DNA of 64,000 nucleotides from the NCBI GenBank assembly GCA_036924285.1, contig JAYKYS010000008.1, forward strand, positions 19,515,001 through 19,579,000. Direction: 5' to 3'. Within the stretch, counting starts at the first letter, position 1. Every line of letters begins with the position of its first letter. The notes under the pieces are model-generated. The model saw nothing but the letters and a program-made list of their open reading frames with translations, made no database searches and had not been told where the DNA came from. Positions 26,285-36,776 of the stretch are shown here, piece by piece. This DNA is from Asterella californica. Its lineage: Eukaryota > Streptophyta > Marchantiopsida > Marchantiales > Aytoniaceae. The translations under genes were made by a program, and so were the position numbers.

Positions 26285-27161
26285 ATCCCAAGCTACCTAG
26301 CCAAGGATAGTAGAGAAAATGACAAGCGGGGTATGAAAGAAAAAATAAAGATAGTGGATTTGTTCCCAAGGTGAGATAGACTCAGAGACTATTTTAAATA
26401 CATCTTTTTATTTTTATTTTTTTCACGTGTGTTGTGATGTTTTTGTTAGGTTATAGAGAAATATATATGTATTAGATAAAAATACTAATTTTTATTATTT
26501 ATTTATTTATTTAATATTAAATGTTATCAAAACCATATGTTGTGGATAAGTCCAGAAATAACCAATAAGTACAACATGGTCTCTCGTGCTGCAGAAACCA
26601 TGAGACGGGTCTTGTTCTAAAATAATCATTAAGTTATAATAACATTAATTTATTACTTAATCTTTTCCATCAGAAAAGTAAAGTAATAAATTAACCAACC
26701 AATCTACTCTATCAGAAGAGGGAAGAGGTGAATATGCAAGGAAATTAGACTTATAGGTTCAGAGTAAGTTTTCTTTCTCGCCTAGGTCTAGATGGCAAAG
26801 GAGCCCCCATGCTTTTCCATGAAATCTTCCGTCAAAGTGTTATCTCCTTGAATTTTCTATTTTTAATACATCTAGTTGAATTTATATTAAAATTATATTT
26901 CATAATATACATAATAACATTTTAAATTACCTTTTCCTCACGTCAGAATTTTGGCAGAATCGATATCACAAGAAAATTCTCATCTGATTTGTTGGATGGT
27001 ATGATGAGTAGTATAGACGCATTAGTCAGAGCACGTGTGGAACGCATAGCGTCTCTCATACCGAATGATAACGAGAGAGATCAATCTGTGGTATCACGGA
27101 GTGGAGGGTAGTCAGACACTAGTCACTAACGAGTTGGAGGAGGGACATCTTTTAGAAACCG

Positions 27162-28440
27162 ATGACGTGCACGTATGACGAGGTCTTTCTTGTGAAATGT
27201 CTCCGATCTGGATATGTCTTATATTGTCTCTCACCTATCATCATCGAGATGCAGCAATGTTGGCAGCTGAAGTTTGGATGTGATAATGGACATATGGCAG
27301 TACTTGTGACAGGAGTGATGGAGAGAGAGAGGTTCTCCAGATCTGATCAGACAAATGTATCATACTCTTTGTGTGCAAGTCTCATTTACACTTCGGTTGC
27401 AAGTATGCTCGAGGTCATGAGGCTTCATGTCTCCACGAAAATCCATTGGTATGACTTCCAGAGCGGCGTTGGAAGATCAGTCGGATGGTGTGAGATTGCA
27501 TTGTCATTGTGGAAAGAACAAAAGAAAATCCTAAATTCAGATTTGTTAGAATCTACCGGTAAAGCTTGACGAGCATTGTCTACACTCGTATTGTGTTTTT
27601 TTTTGGTAGGGTCTTTATGTTCAGTTATTGGGTTCCAATATATATCAATTATTTTCAATATACATTAAATTTTGATATCATATTTTATGATGATTTAATT
27701 TATCTTGTTGTATTTTGTAGTGCCGTTGGTGGATGTTGATTGCAGGTGGGACTCATCTCACAATGGATACCGTGAGACGGTTCCGTTCATCAATGCAACA
27801 GATAATCATGTGATAGAGATGGTGATAATGAAAAGGGTGGAGGTGGAGAGCTCTTGGGGAATCGAGACGGCAGCTGTTGAGAGAGGCACCGATCTGCTCA
27901 CACAGAGAGGAATCCATATATCTGAGATTATCCACGATGACACTCATACCATGGGGGTGACCGTTCACAAGTTTGTATGGTTGATTGTGAATTTGGAAAT
28001 ATATCCTAATTATTGTTTTTATAAACTATTATTATTTTTACGGGTTTTTATGTTTGTTGTAGTGCAGGCACGGGATCCTCAATCATAAAGACCTCTAGCA
28101 CAAATTCAAAAGTATTGTGACAAAGTTCAAGGTGGAGTTGCAAGATGTACGCATATTAGCTAGTGATCGTGTTATGCAAGATGTTAGGAGCCGAACGGAG
28201 CTAACGTTACTTTTGGTTGATCAATTGAAGACTTTTTGTCCGACAAGTGGTCGTTCTATCTCAGTGTCAAAGATGGTTCTCGTGAATAGGATCACTAAGA
28301 ATCTTTCACTTCCTGCCAAGGACTATTGGGAGATAGATGCACACATGGATTCAAATATTTTGAGCTTGTGGCACACGGTATTGGATACAAGCTTAAATCA
28401 TGGATATACACATGCGTGTGACGTTGTAACAAGCGATCAG
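27162..28440 (+). pseudogene. Kolobok-like transposase, nearly intact, with two introns
   Basis: Three segments join in frame through canonical GT-AG introns: exon to 27558, intron 27559-27720, exon 27721-27970, intron 27971-28067, exon 28068-28440. The middle exon carries VDCRWDSSHN, matching the xDGRWDSPGHN-type first catalytic motif of Kolobok transposases, then the RGIHISEIIHDDTHT stretch where these proteins have their TD motif. The third exon begins HGILNHKDL-stop-HKFKSIVTKF; family members have DxWHKxKxI here, so TAG at 28096-28098 probably replaces a TGG tryptophan codon. The first exon fits the poorly conserved region before the catalytic core. No complete N-terminus, C-terminus, terminal repeats or TTAA duplication was located, so it is a remnant. 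Family assignment is from motif memory; a related cut-and-paste transposase is possible. Confidence 0.65.
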
Positions 28441-28443
28441 TAG

Positions 28444-29034
28444 TTCGAATCACATCACACATGCTTGAAATATCATCTTTATGTTGAAGGTTGTTTGTAT
28501 TACTAGGTCTTTGACTAAATCGAATACTTGCATGCTATAGAGATAATACCGGTCCATGTCTATTGGTTCTCGATATTTTGACCGCGGTTTCGCATCGAAT
28601 GAGTAATCACTCTGATTGTCGGCTGCTTCTAGGTGAACATGAGTGTGCACCGTTGGGACTTGGAGAGAATGCATGCTATCCACATGAAGGGGTTACTCAT
28701 CTTGCAGTGCAAGTCTTCTTGACCAACACCTTACGTCAACAAAGATGTGGTTATACATAAACACACGTGAGAACTATATGAGTGAGATCTTTCACTCAAT
28801 CATAAACAAGTTTACAACAAAATGAGTACATTGGGAATATTCACACGAGGCACAACTTGCGTGTGGGACTATGGACTGAAATAAGAATATCCACTAAGAC
28901 GTGATAGCAGTGTACACATCCACGCAGACAAACTGACTCTAGCGTTCGATGCGACAAATAGAGTGCTCGTGCGACGCACCTTGTTCTGGAAGGATGAGCT
29001 AAGAAAATGCATTTGTAATGTCTTACGATTTCTC
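28444..29034. other. Possible transposase 3' flank; nothing else recognised
   Basis: Follows the Kolobok-like remnant and could hold its lost C-terminus, but no family motif is clear. Open frames at 28563-28760 and 28841-29053 are anonymous. Confidence 0.3.
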
Positions 29035-29400
29035 TTTTACACCATTGTAACATAAAGATTTTGTTCCCTAAGAAGATTTACACTAGTTACACTGTTATGA
29101 GTACTAAGATATGACTAAACTCACAAAAACACTAGTTTTGTCCAAAACCACACAACCATGCAGCTTCCAGACATTCTAAAAGGTGCTATGGAACGTAGCA
29201 TACAACTACTACTTCAAATATAACACAAATGTACATTGAGAAGACAGAGAAGACAATTACTGGTTGCTTGCCTGGCTTCCAATCTTCTCGAGTTGGCTTC
29301 TAGAAGTAGATCTCGTCTTCTAGTGGTTCAACTCAATTTTTGACACCTTTAGAACATTGACACTGCTAGGTAGATGGCAATTACTACTCCACATAGCAAA
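29035..29400 (-). repeat. Diverged copy of the X-element 3' end
   Basis: Aligns by eye to the start of the X blocks at 30153 and 34141: the words GTTCCC...GATTT, GAGTACTAAGATATG, ACTAGTTTTGTCC, CTTCCAGACAT...GGTGCT, GGTTGCTTGCC and GATCTCGTCTTCTAG appear in the same order. Divergence is much higher than between the two main X copies, so this is an older relative. Terminal bases are unclear. Confidence 0.6.
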
Positions 29401-29479
29401 CTCCTGCAGAGAGGATGTTGTGCTTCTCAGGTCCAACGAGGCTTCTGGAGGATCACACCCTTTGGAGCAAGAGGTGAGT

Positions 29480-30152
29480 GAAAATACAGGAACTACGAAG
29501 TGTATAACTTTGGTATGATAATCTGGTTGCTTTCTACAGACGAAGAGCTTTCCAAAGATACCTTATTTGCTGAGAATGGATGTCGGACGAGAGAGTTATG
29601 ACCTCGAGAATGATTGACGTTAGTGCGACTTCGTCGTCGAAGGACAGGAAGAACTTCACACGTGAGGAGCGAGAGGAAATAGGTATAAGAGAGAGTCACA
29701 GTAATTCACTTTTACTATTCTCACTCGCAGGTTTACTATAGCGTTCCAGAAATAGCGATAAGAGATCGACGAAGTTCGACTTCGGAGAAATTCGACTTCC
29801 CAAAATTTGAGTGACAAAATCCAGAGGGGAGGAACTTCGGATTTCCAGAGCCGAAGAATTTCGTGCTTCAGCAGTTGGGAAGAGATGCAGACTTCGCAGA
29901 AGCCACCTGCGAGGCTGATATTTGCGACGAAGTGGCCGGACTTCCAGTCCTATGAGAGACAACTTGAGGAATTGAGATTGTCCTTTCTGCTGCAGAATTG
30001 GGGCGTTGTGTCGGCGGAACTGGTGACTGAAATATTGATATGCTGCGTACACACTTCGGACGATTTGCGAGGAAGATCACAGAATTGGACACTCTCGCAT
30101 TAGAGCTTTGTGCTTGGGATTAACGCAGGACAGCCAAGAGATCTAATGTACG
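29480..30152 (+). mobile_element. Gypsy-like element Y, left part
   Basis: Left remnant of a plus-strand retroelement interrupted at 30152 by X1. An open frame with ATG at 29884 starts MQTSQKPPARLIFATKWPDF and soon shifts to a frame reading FGRFARKITELDTLALELC. Sequence resumes at 54060 after the insertion, with 30148-30152 (GTACG) duplicated at 54060-54064. The shared richness in CTTCG/CGAAG words on both sides supports continuity. No LTR or primer-binding site was identified on this side. Confidence 0.5.
30148..30152. other. Target-site duplication of X1, left
   Basis: GTACG directly before the X terminus TGTAGTGACG; matched by GTACG at 54060-54064 directly after the other X terminus GGGCACCACA. 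Confidence 0.85.
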
Positions 30153-31764
30153 TGTAGTGACGCAGGATTACTCCTTTTGCCCATTTAGTATACAAGATAT
30201 CGTTCCCACAGAGGATTTATGCAAGTAACGCTGCTCTAAATTCTAAGATCTGTTCAAACACACAAACACACGGGTTTTGCCTTGAAATCCCGTCTTCTCA
30301 CAAAATCACACAAAACAACACGTCTTCCAGACACGCCAAATGGTGCTCTGGAACTAAACAAACAACTACCAACTAAAATATCACACAATTATTCACAGAG
30401 AAGCTCGGGAAGACGATCTTCCTGCTTCCAGGTTGCTTCTTCCGGTCTTCTCGATACCGTCTTCTCGAAGCGATTCTCATCTTCTAGGGGTTCAACTCGT
30501 CTTCTTACGCCTCCAGAAGGCTGTCCTGCTTTGCAGAAGTCGACTAGCAACGGTCGTTACACCTTATTCTCACACTCACATTCCAACGGGTTAGATTAAT
30601 CACAGGGTGTATGTCCTCTGTAGCCTTCCCAGGCTTCTGTCTACGGAAATGGTCTTCCTGCAGCACTACAACGACATTCACCTTCACGGAAGCTCAATAG
30701 AAGTCTCGGAAGCTCACTAGAAGAAGGTAAGAAGATGGGGAAGATGGGAGAAGATGGGAAAAATAAGAAAATCCAAACAAGAGAAAACAAGATGAAAAGA
30801 GACAATTAAGATTCCGACAGGCTTCTAGTCTGGATCCTGACTAACAAGCCATCCCTGCTTGTAATAGTTTGGGGAGGAAGACAACAAACGTGAGTACTGT
30901 TGCACCGTCTTCTACTCGAGGATGTCGTCTTTTGTTGCGAGAAGAAGGCTCCTTTCTTCTTCACTTCGCTGCTCTGACTACTCTATCTTCTGGGATCCCT
31001 TACCATAAGACCGTTCGTACGCAGATCCCAAGTGCTCTACTGAACGAGTCAAGCTACACTTCCACAACTGTTGACATTCACCGCCACTCAAGAAGAACAC
31101 TTCCCATGCACAATTGGGAGCGAATTCAAAGAAACCCACCACCCAGAAGACATGAACGAAGCTTCTGCACTCAAATCCACAATCTATTCCCCGAGAAGAA
31201 GTCACAATGGCATTGGGAAGCTCACTCCCTCTACTTCCTGTGTCTACTCCTCGACACATCAGTCTAACCAGCAGGACTGCACGAGGATGCCGTTCCCTAC
31301 TCTAGACTGTCCACTACTTCTATCTACATCTCCGAACCACTGCTGGTACGAACATGCAGACCCCTTCTGTGTATTCCCAGACTATTCGTATGTTTCCAAC
31401 AACGGGTGTAGTGTACACTGTGTACTTCTAGTGTCTAATCTGTCTCCTGCACCGTAAGATCGGTATGTGCGTGCAGAACTACAGAACTATCGAACTCTAG
31501 AACTCTGTCTCCTACTCTTCGATCCTACTTATGTCGCTGCCATGAGAATCAGGAGAGACGACCACCAGGGAGAGAGAGGCGCTGACAGGAGGTTGTCACC
31601 CCACATGCAAGCGGTTCCCCTTCCTAATTAGCCATCAACCTTGTTGCTCCTACGCTACCTATGCTGCCACATGGTATCCTAACTAATTTTACACTGAAAA
31701 CTGCCAGCCTTAAGATAGCATGTTTTGGTCCTACTAAATTTGAAATAGTCGATGGAGTTACTAA
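30153..31764 (-). other. X1 3' noncoding block
   Basis: About 1.6 kb between the end of the gag-like gene and the element terminus. It is strongly similar over its length to 34141-35800. It is rich in GTCTTC/GAAGAC words. A plus-strand frame of 132 codons is open in both copies, but it lacks an ATG and its middle differs through compensating frame shifts, so I do not call it a gene. Confidence 0.6.
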
Positions 31765-34082
31765 CTACTCTGATTGCTCGGTGACAATCTCTACCTGATC
31801 TGCTCCTATCGGAGCTCCTAACGCGGCTTCTGATAAGCTAGAAAGCCCTGCAGTTACCTCGGATGTCACTGAGGTGGCTTCCTCCTCATCGTCCTTGGCT
31901 GGCTCTGCTGTCGCTGCTGCTGCGTCTTCCTCGACTTCGGCTTCTGCTTCGGAAGACAGAAGCGTCTTCTGGGAAGCGGAATCGACCGGTGCTCCTTCCA
32001 TCTTCTGAGGCACTGGTGCGGGACTAGGGACCATGGCGACCTCATAGGGGTCCGGGGAAGTCGCTTCCTCCACTCGGAATACCTGGGAAGACGGCTTGTC
32101 TTCCTGTCTTCCAGACGACATCTTGTCTTCCGGGGCGTCTTCCGGTGTCTTCTCCGCTTCCAACGCTGTCACTACCAAGTGCACAGCGAGGTCGAACTCC
32201 TCCTTCTCCATTCCGGAACCAGTCGATGGTGCTGGAGCGTAGGAAGATGCGGTTGTAGGTGTCGGAAGCGAGGGAAGACCATAAAGTGTCTTCACTCCTT
32301 CTATCTGCCGATCTAAGTACCTGAACATGCTCTCCCTGCATTCCACCAACATTGCCTTGGACTTGTTGTCTCATCCTCTAGCCAAGGTAAGTAACTTCCT
32401 ACCCGCGGTGAAGTTGAACTTCTTCCGAAGCGCTTCCACCGACTGTGCTAGCATCTCTTGTGCACGAGCCCCCGCTGCTTCCCGCTGCGTCTTCTCAGCT
32501 GCAACTCGCGCTTCTGCGGCTTCTCGCTGCGTCTTCCAAGTGGTCTGCTCCTCTGCGAGGGTGGTGATCTTCTCTCGCACTCAGAGGACTTCCTGATCAC
32601 GCTGCTGCACGTGCGCCTGCAACTCCTGGTTGCTCTTCCGAAGCTACATCAGCTCCTTGGCAGAAGCGGCTGCTTCCGCCTTGTACCTGGCTGCGAGCTT
32701 CTCCGTGGTGCGGAGACTAGCTTCCAGCGACTCCGTCTTCTTCTGGTCTTCTCCCTGTCGCAGCAAGGTGCGCATGCCGAATCCAGGTTGCAAGGGCCTC
32801 TCTTGAGCCTTCGCTCTCTTCTCCAGCAGCTCCATAGCTGGCTGGATCTCCTTCTGGAAGTAGGCGTTGAATTCCTCCAGTCGTCTTCCTGCGGAAGACA
32901 AGTTCATCTCCACCACTCGCTCCGCGGTGTCGACTTCGTCTTCTAGAGGCAAGGAAGCCTCTTCCACCACAATGGCCTTCATCTTCTGAGCACGAGAAGA
33001 AGCTACCCTTCTCATCTTCCGGGGTGGAAGATCCCTCATGGCAGGAGCGGGTCTCTTTACTGCGCTTCCTCGCATCGCAGTAGGAGTATCCCTTCTTCTC
33101 TTGTCTTCTGGAGTCTTCAGAAGACTCCCAGGTGTTGCAAAAGTGGTCTTCTGCTCTGATCGGGTACTCAGCAGTTCTTCCTCCGAGTCGGACTCCGATC
33201 CTGAATGAATGAGGGAGATGGGTGTCCTCGGTACACTTCTGGGACCTATCTTCCTCGGTGGCGTGGCGTCTTCCGACCCACTAGACTCATCTTCCCTCAC
33301 CAGAAGCGTCTTCTGGTGAGAGCCGGGCCTCAGTTGTGACATCAGAGTGAGAGGGGGCGTTGCGGCTATCGCTCGGTCATCGTCTTTCGAGGTCTCCTCC
33401 TTCACCTCCTCTCGCTCCGTTGGTCCATACCCTGCCAACTGATCTTCCCTAAGATCCTCCATGGCTACATACAAGTAGCAGAGGAAGGGCGTCAAGTGTC
33501 CTCCCGCCGGGGTATCCAAGTACGCTAGCTCCGTCTGTACATAGTTGTGGATGTACGCGCCCCAGTAGATTGACACTCTGTCATCCCACACTGATTTCAG
33601 GAACTCCACGTCCTGATCTCCTAAGTACCTTGTCTTCTGCGCTTTCCCCTCGGGAAAGAGATGCAGAAATAACTTCGCCAGAAGTCGCTTCTTCGGCTCC
33701 CGGTAAGATTCTATCTTCCAACCGTTCCTCCCCTGCCTGTCTTCCACAAAAAGGCAGGTGGTGCTCCCAGGCACATTCCACGAACTCACGATCCTGGCAA
33801 GATCTTCTTCTCGTACCAATATCCTCGGTTCTCGGACTCTAGCCTGTGAAAAGCCCTGCGCCACCAATCTTCAGTCCAGGAAGATGACCTTCCTCGAGCT
33901 ACTCCTGCCTTTGCAGGTACACGGTTACGAGGTGACAACGCTGCCTACACCTCCTCCATAAGTCCCTGGTCTGCGAGGTTCCAATCCCACAGGAAGAAAT
34001 CGAGACCCAACTCCTTGAGGAAAGGAGTGGCCTCGGTCAATTCTGCCGCTGGTAACACCAAGCCTAGCGGATGCATCGTCAT
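31765..34082 (-). pseudogene. X1 gag-like coiled-coil protein, broken
   Basis: Start ATG at 34082 (ATGACGATGCATCC on the minus strand). In order: an N-terminal VLPAAELTE...KELGLDFFLWDWN block; a globular part with WWRRAFH, NRGYWYEKKI, STTCLFVEDRQGRNGWKIES and EPKKRLLAKLFLHLFP; YWGAYIHNYVQTELAYLDTP followed by GGHLTPFLCYLY; a Ser/Arg-rich linker; and a coiled coil (EKTQREAAGARAQEMLAQSV onward) ending in an acidic Ala/Glu/Pro tail. The plan resembles plant retrotransposon structural proteins and ORF1 of element Y. It is broken by a stop at 33945-33947 (TGG in the sister copy), a 1-nt deletion near 33802, stops at 32644-32646 and 32581-32583, and a further stop near 32363. No zinc knuckle, protease or polymerase is present. 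Confidence 0.7.
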
Positions 34083-35857
34083 GCTAGAAGATCTGTTACA
34101 CTAAGTCACAAGCACCTACTAGGAGTTGAAGGCTGAGTCCTGTAGTGACGTAGGATTTCTCCTTTTGCCCATTTAGTATACAAGATATCGTTCCCACAGA
34201 GGATTTGCACAAGTAACGCTGCTCTAAGTTCTAAGATCTGTTCAAACACACAAACACACGGGTTTTGTCTAGAAATCCCGTCTTCTCACAAAACCACACA
34301 AAACAACACGTCTTCCAGACACGCCAAATGGTGCTCTGGACCCAAACAAACAACTACCAATTACAATATCATACAACTATTCACAGAGAAGCTCGGGAAG
34401 ACGATCTTCCTGCTTCCAGGTTGCTTCTTCCGGTCTTCTCGATACCGTCTTCCCGAAGCGATTCTCGTCTTCTGGGGGTTTAGCTCGTCTTCTCACACCT
34501 CCAGAAGGCTGTCCGGCTTCACAGAAGTCGACTAGTAACAGTCGTTACACCTTACTCTCACACTCACACTCCAATCGGGTTGGATAAATCACAGGGTGTA
34601 TGCCCCCTGTAGCCTTCCCAGGCTTCTGCCTACGGAAGTTGTCTTCCTGCAGCACTACAACGACATTCACCTTCACGGAAGCTCAATAGAAGTATCGGAA
34701 GCTCACTAGAAGAAGATAAGAAGATGGGGAAGATGAGGGAAGATGGGAAGAAGAAGAAATCCAAACAAGAGAAAACAGGATGAAAAAGGGCAATTAAGAT
34801 TCCGACAGGCTTCTAGTCCGGATCGTGACTAACAAGCCATCCCTGCTTGTAATAGTTTGGGGAGGAAGACAACAAACGTGAGTACTGTAGCACCGTCTTC
34901 TACTCGAGGATGTCGTCTTTTGTTGCGGGAAGAAGGCTTCTTTCTTCTTCACTTCGCTGCTCTGACTGCTCTGTCTTCTGTGATCACTTACCCAGAAGAC
35001 CGTTCGTACGTAGATCCCAAGTGCTCTACTGAACGAGTCAAGCTACACTCCACAACTGTTGACATTCACCGCCACTCAAGAAGAACACTTCCCATGCACA
35101 ATTGGGAGCGAATTCAATACATTCCACCACCCAGAAGACATGAGCGAAGCTGTTGCACTCAAATCCACAATCTATTCCCCGAGAAGAAGTCACAATGGCA
35201 TTGGGAAGCTCACTCCCGCTACTTCCTGCGTCTACTCCTCGACACATCAGTCTAACCAGCAGGACTGCACGAGGATGCCATTCCCTGCTCCTAGACTGTC
35301 CACTACTGACACCTACATCTCCAAGCCGCTGCTGGTAACCAGAGAATGCAGACTTCTTCCTGCGTAATCCCCTTAGTCTAACATCAAGCGTAGCTAATCT
35401 GTCTGCACCGTAGAATCTGTATGTGTGTGCAGATCTCTGTAGTGTGTCATGTGTCTAATGTGCTATGAGTCTGCACCGTAAAATCTTGGTGTTTGTGCAG
35501 AACTCCTAATTCCTACTCTGTGATCCTACTTAACCATCTGCCTTGAGACGTAGAGGGAATCCTCTCCAATCTTCGACTGCAATCAGGGAGCGATGGGCAC
35601 CGTCAGAAGGTTGCCACCTCACATGCAAAAACGGTTCTCCTTTCCTAATTAGCCATCTGGTTGTTTACCCTGCGCTGCCTACTCTACCACATGGTCACTG
35701 ATCTAAAATTAAATTGGACCTGTCTTTTCCTAATATAGCATATTGGGCACTTACTAAGTTTGGACAAGCTCCCGATCTTCTGGGCTTTGCTTATCTATTC
35801 TAATGGCTCGGATGCCATTTCCACCTGATCTATTCCTACCTGAACTACTAACTAGTC

Positions 35858-36735
35858 TTATGATAGGCTGGGAAGCCCTGCAATTACCTCGGGTGTCGCT
35901 GAGGTGGCCTCCTCCTCCACGTTCTTGGCTGGCTCTGCTGTCGCTGCTGCAGCGTCTTCCTCGGCTTCGGCTTCTGCTTCGGAAGACAGAAGCGTCTTCT
36001 GGGAAGCGGAGTCGACCGGTGCTTCTTCCGTCTTCTGAGGCACGGGTGCGGTACTAGGGACCATGGGGACCTCATAGGGATCCGGGGAAGTCGCTTCCTC
36101 CACGCGGAATACCTGGGAAGACGGCTCGTCTTCCTGTCTTCCAGAAGACATCTTCCAAAAGACGGTCTTCCTTCCTGTCTTCCAGAAGACGTCTTGTCTT
36201 CCGGGGCATCTTTCGGAGTCTTCTCGGCTTCCAACGCTGTCACTACCAAGTGTACAGCGAGGTCGAACTCCTCCTTCTCCAAGTCTGGTCCTGTTGATGA
36301 TGCTGATGCTTGGGAAGATGCGTTTACTGGTGGCGGGATCAAGGGAAGACCATAGAGTGTCTTTACTCCCTCTATCTGCCGGTCCAAGTACCTGAACATA
36401 CTCTCCTTGCACTCCACCAACATCGCTTTGGACTCCTCATCCCACTCTCGAGCTAAGGTAAGGAGCTTCCTACCCGCGGTGAAGTTAAACTTCTTCCGAA
36501 GCGCTTCTACCGACTGAGCTAGCAACCCCTGCGCACGAGCTTCTGTTGCTTCCCGCTGCGTCTTCTCGGCTGCAGTCTGAGCTTCTTCTGCTTCCCGCAG
36601 TGTCTTCTATGTCGTCTTCTCCTCTGCAAGGGCGGTGAGCTTATCCCGTACTCGTAGAACCTCTTGGTCATGCTGCTGTAAACGCGCCTGCAACTCCTGG
36701 TTGCTCTTCTTCAGCTGCGTTAACTCCTTGGAAGA
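35858..36735 (-). pseudogene. X gag-like gene, coiled-coil half
   Basis: C-terminal half of the X protein: NQELQARLQQHDQEVL, then MLAQSVEALRKKFNFTAGRK, LAREWDEESKAMLVECKES, MFRYLDRQIEGVKTLYGLP and the acidic tail. Compared with X1 it has an extra GAAGAC-rich stretch at about 36140-36185 that shifts the frame. A stop also lies near 36608. The 5' side joins leader sequence directly, so no start codon exists. Confidence 0.7.
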
Positions 36736-36776
36736 AGTGACATACTTGTTGTGAGTCGAAGGCTCAGTCCTTCCCT

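Larger units (their letters stand above)
18861..27161. other. Long AT-rich stretch without a recognised gene
   Basis: About 8.3 kb with no domain I recognise in any frame; the longest frames (about 100-125 codons near 22074 and 25668) are anonymous. Small structures include an imperfect duplication at 19579-19760, a doubled GAGTTTTGTAAGAA near 23110, the twice-used CCTATTGTGGCAC near 21538 and 21571, and structured repeats at about 26180-26290 and 26640-26740. Most of it is probably old, eroded repeat sequence. Confidence 0.4.

Noticed and set aside
29884..30103. Free-standing host gene starting MQTSQKPP
   Set aside because: Frame shifts within 150 bp and is split by a transposon with TSD; fits the N-terminus of element Y better.
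30153..30170. CACTA transposon termini
   Set aside because: The end reads TGTAGTG inward, the reverse of CACTA elements, and the duplication is 5 bp, not 3.
30869..31267. 132-codon frame on the plus strand, also open in the second X copy (34857-35255)
   Set aside because: No ATG, antisense to the element's gene, and the two copies differ by compensating frame shifts in the middle; open by chance in pyrimidine-rich sequence.
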